Of a stretch of DNA of 52,136 bases, positions 50,527 through 52,136 are shown in pieces. The stretch comes from Planctomycetota bacterium (GTDB lineage Bacteria > Planctomycetota > B15-G4): NCBI GenBank assembly GCA_029259725.1, contig JAJDER010000010.1, positions 1-52,136 of the forward strand. The letters are read 5' to 3'. The position numbers were made by a program, and so were the translations under genes. Below the pieces are notes generated by a model. That model had not been told where the DNA came from. It did no database searches and worked only from the letters and a program-made list of their open reading frames with translations. The first letter of the stretch is position 1; the number at the start of each line of letters is the position of its first letter.

Positions 50527-50542
50527 GCTCCTCACGAGGAGC
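50527..50542 (-). promoter_or_regulatory. Hairpin that includes the Shine-Dalgarno of the 934-residue protein
   Basis: GCTCCTC (50527-50533) and GAGGAGC (50536-50542) are perfectly complementary. On the minus-strand mRNA the second-reading arm contains GAGGAG, the SD, 8 nt before the ATG at 50519. With a realistic loop, 5 bp remain and still cover GGAG. Confidence 0.55.
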
Positions 50543-50584
50543 CTCAGCGTCGATCCGGTCCTCACGGCACGCCACCCGCGCGGG

Positions 50585-50607
50585 CCGGATCCGCACCAGG
50601 GATCCGG
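50585..50607. repeat. Perfect 8-bp inverted repeat in the divergent promoter region
   Basis: CCGGATCC (50585-50592) and GGATCCGG (50600-50607), 7-nt loop GCACCAG. It is 43 nt upstream of the ATG at 50650; no T-run, so rather operator or UTR hairpin than terminator. Confidence 0.6.
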
Positions 50608-50649
50608 GGTCCTTCTCAGTGTAAGCCAAAGCAGGAGGCGGAGACGGTC

Positions 50650-52136
50650 ATGACTCCCCCCACGAGTGGATCGCGCGCCTTCCCGGTGGTCGGCGTGATC
50701 GTCGTCTTCGCCCTGGTGCTGGTCGTCGGCTGGCTGGTGACATCGGGGTCGAGCAGCGACACCGACTCGGCCGTGATCGAGCGCAGCGTGGAGGAAGACC
50801 GGGTTGCAACCGGCCTGGGCAGCCGCGGTTCCGGCCGCGAGGACGCCACCGAGAGCCTGACCGGCGGCGGGATCGAGGGCGACCTGTCGCTGCCGGCCGG
50901 GGCGGGCGCCGGGGGCGTCGACCACGGCGAGGCCCGCTGGACGCGGCGCGTGGTCGAGGGCACCGTCGTCGCGGCGGACGGTCACCGGCTGCCGACCGAC
51001 CTGAAGGTCCACGCACGCGGGACGCAGCCCGCGCCGATCCGGGCGGAGCTCTCCGGCGGCGGCATGGGCATGGACCTGCTCGAGGACCCCACCGGCTTCG
51101 ACGACGAGGACGTGACCGAGGACGCCCTGCGCCACCACACGCTCGCCGCGGTCGAACGCGACGGTCGCTTCTCCGTGCCGAACTTCCCCGAGGACGGTGC
51201 CTGGCTGGTGGTCGAGCACGACCAGTACTACACCCCGGAGCCGACCTTCCTCGGCCCGGCCGAGTTCGAGGAGTGGGCGCAGGGCGGAGGCCGGCCCGTG
51301 CTGGCCGTGGAACTCGGCGCGACCCTGCGCGGGGTCGTCCTCGATCCCGACGACAAGCCCCTGGCCGACGTGCGCGTCAACATGGGCAGCAAGTTCGATC
51401 CCTGGATGATCTTCGAGGGCGCACTGGAGGTCTGGACCTTCGAGCCGGCGCACACGGACCCCGACGGGCGCTTCGAGCTCCCGCAGATCCCGCCCGGGGT
51501 GAGCATGGCGCTGGTCGCCGGCAACGACCGGACCGAGACGGTGCGCGAGGCGTTGCAGCCCTTCAGCCCCGGGGAGATCCGCGAGATCCCGCTGGTGCTC
51601 CACGCCGGCGCGGTGCTCGCCGGGCGCCTGCTGGACGAGGACGAGGAGCCCATCGCGCGGGCGGAGCTGGAACTCACGCAGACGTCCTTCTCGCTCGACA
51701 CGGTGGCCGTCGACGGGGACCCCTTCTCGACCGACGAGCACACCGACGACGACGGCCGGTTCCGCTTCGAGGGCCTGTCGGCCGGCAGCTACGAGCTGAA
51801 CCTGGACACGTCCGAGTACCGGCCCGTGAAGCTCTCCGTCAAGCTGGCGCGCGGCGAGCAGCGCGAGGACCTGGAGCTGATCGCGCACACCGGGCTGGAG
51901 CTGTCCGGCCGCGTGCTGCATCCGGGTGGCGCGCCGATCGAGCACGCCCGCGTGCTCGCCTACGAGCCCGGCACCGGACTGATGATGATGGGCGGCTGGA
52001 ACGACTCCAAGCGCTTCCGCAAGGCCGACACCACCGATGCCGCGGGTCGCTTCTCGCTGGCCGGCTTCGAGGACGGGGAGCTCGTGGTCGAGGTCACGGC
52101 TGCGGGCTTCGCGCCGCTCGAGCAGGAGGTGGCGGC
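50650..52136 (+). CDS. Membrane-anchored carboxypeptidase-regulatory-like repeat protein (3' end outside window)
   Basis: 495 codons visible, open to the window end. N-terminal membrane anchor (FPVVGVIVVFALVLVVGWLV) after a short cytosolic tail. An Asp/Gly-rich linker follows, then modules like those of the divergent gene: GVVLDPDDKPLADVRVNMG, GRLLDEDEEPIARAELELT, GRVLHPGGAPIEHARVLAY, each followed by DxDGRFxLxxLxxG. Same architecture and probably same ancestor as the 47715-50519 protein. Start ATG is preceded by AGGAGG (11 nt) and GGAG (7 nt). Function unknown, extracytoplasmic. Confidence 0.85.
   Translation, partial: MTPPTSGSRAFPVVGVIVVFALVLVVGWLVTSGSSSDTDSAVIERSVEEDRVATGLGSRGSGREDATESLTGGGIEGDLSLPAGAGAGGVDHGEARWTRRVVEGTVVAADGHRLPTDLKVHARGTQPAPIRAELSGGGMGMDLLEDPTGFDDEDVTEDALRHHTLAAVERDGRFSVPNFPEDGAWLVVEHDQYYTPEPTFLGPAEFEEWAQGGGRPVLAVELGATLRGVVLDPDDKPLADVRVNMGSKFDPWMIFEGALEVWTFEPAHTDPDGRFELPQIPPGVSMALVAGNDRTETVREALQPFSPGEIREIPLVLHAGAVLAGRLLDEDEEPIARAELELTQTSFSLDTVAVDGDPFSTDEHTDDDGRFRFEGLSAGSYELNLDTSEYRPVKLSVKLARGEQREDLELIAHTGLELSGRVLHPGGAPIEHARVLAYEPGTGLMMMGGWNDSKRFRKADTTDAAGRFSLAGFEDGELVVEVTAAGFAPLEQEVA

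Noticed and set aside
50585-50607. Inverted repeat CCGGATCC/GGATCCGG as a terminator
   Set aside because: It lies between divergent starts and has no T-run on either strand.
1-52136. Mobile elements, prophage, tRNA or rRNA genes
   Set aside because: No transposase, integrase, phage structural gene, terminal inverted repeats or RNA-gene signature was recognised; a tRNA scan could not be run.

Overview
The window is GC-rich and gene-dense, and its gene content suggests a Gram-negative bacterium of the Planctomycetota or a close relative. The pointers are a serine/threonine kinase fused to WD40 propellers beside a divergent ECF-type sigma factor, a lipoprotein sulfatase, an FG-GAP/ASPIC-UnbV lipoprotein, an SBBP-type beta-propeller protein, two large membrane-anchored carboxypeptidase-regulatory-like repeat proteins, and LPS-heptose genes that imply an outer membrane. 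No rRNA or tRNA gene was seen, so the taxon is an inference from protein content only.

Layout. 1-4850 (+): end of a beta-propeller surface protein, a Cys-rich exported protein, a sulfatase and a VOC protein. 4957-6126 (-): PiT phosphate transporter. 6569-14727 (+): a tryptophan operon, trpL-trpE-trpG-trpD-trpC-trpF/trpB fusion-trpA-short chorismate-mutase-like gene-aroF. Every structural gene overlaps the next by 1-4 nt. The operon is preceded by a leader peptide with four consecutive Trp codons and an intrinsic terminator, a classical ribosome-mediated attenuator. 14684-16243 (-): exported protein of unknown function. 16508-21091 (+): five-gene run (Nudix, Gfo/Idh/MocA, radical SAM, heptosyltransferase-like GT9, heptose-phosphate adenylyltransferase). 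21111-25109 (-): GT4 glycosyltransferase, a predicted SLOG-transmembrane protein and a DUF4003 protein. 25259-29022: B12-type radical SAM protein (-), divergent from a LysR regulator (+) that is overlapped by an App1-like phosphatase. 29128-32783: a small coiled-coil membrane protein, a predicted selenoprotein (-), a WaaP/Kdo-type kinase (+) and an NAD(P)HX epimerase (-). 33025-35178 (+): methyltransferase and two tandem paralogous membrane proteins. 35186-40216: GlpE rhodanese and sigma factor (-), divergent from the kinase-WD40 protein (+). 40306-47718 (+): FG-GAP lipoprotein, PQQ-sugar-dehydrogenase/PKD protein, GT87-like membrane glycosyltransferase. 47715-52136: two divergent carboxypeptidase-regulatory-like proteins, the second cut by the window end.

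The strongest unusual signal is at 29598-31106 (-). Two reading-frame pieces in one frame are separated by a single UGA exactly where a thioredoxin-fold protein should have the first Cys of its CxxC motif. A 6-bp stem with a GGUCU loop starts 17 nt after the UGA, matching a bacterial SECIS element. The reading is therefore a 502-residue selenoprotein with a Sec-Ala-Gly-Cys redox motif. Other notable points are the trp attenuator, the TrpF-TrpB fusion, aroF plus a minimal AroQ-like gene under Trp-specific control, a possible CTG start, a family of TANNNT -10 boxes including some only 6-9 nt from the start codon (leaderless transcripts), and a hairpin that would hide the Shine-Dalgarno sequence of a 934-residue surface protein.
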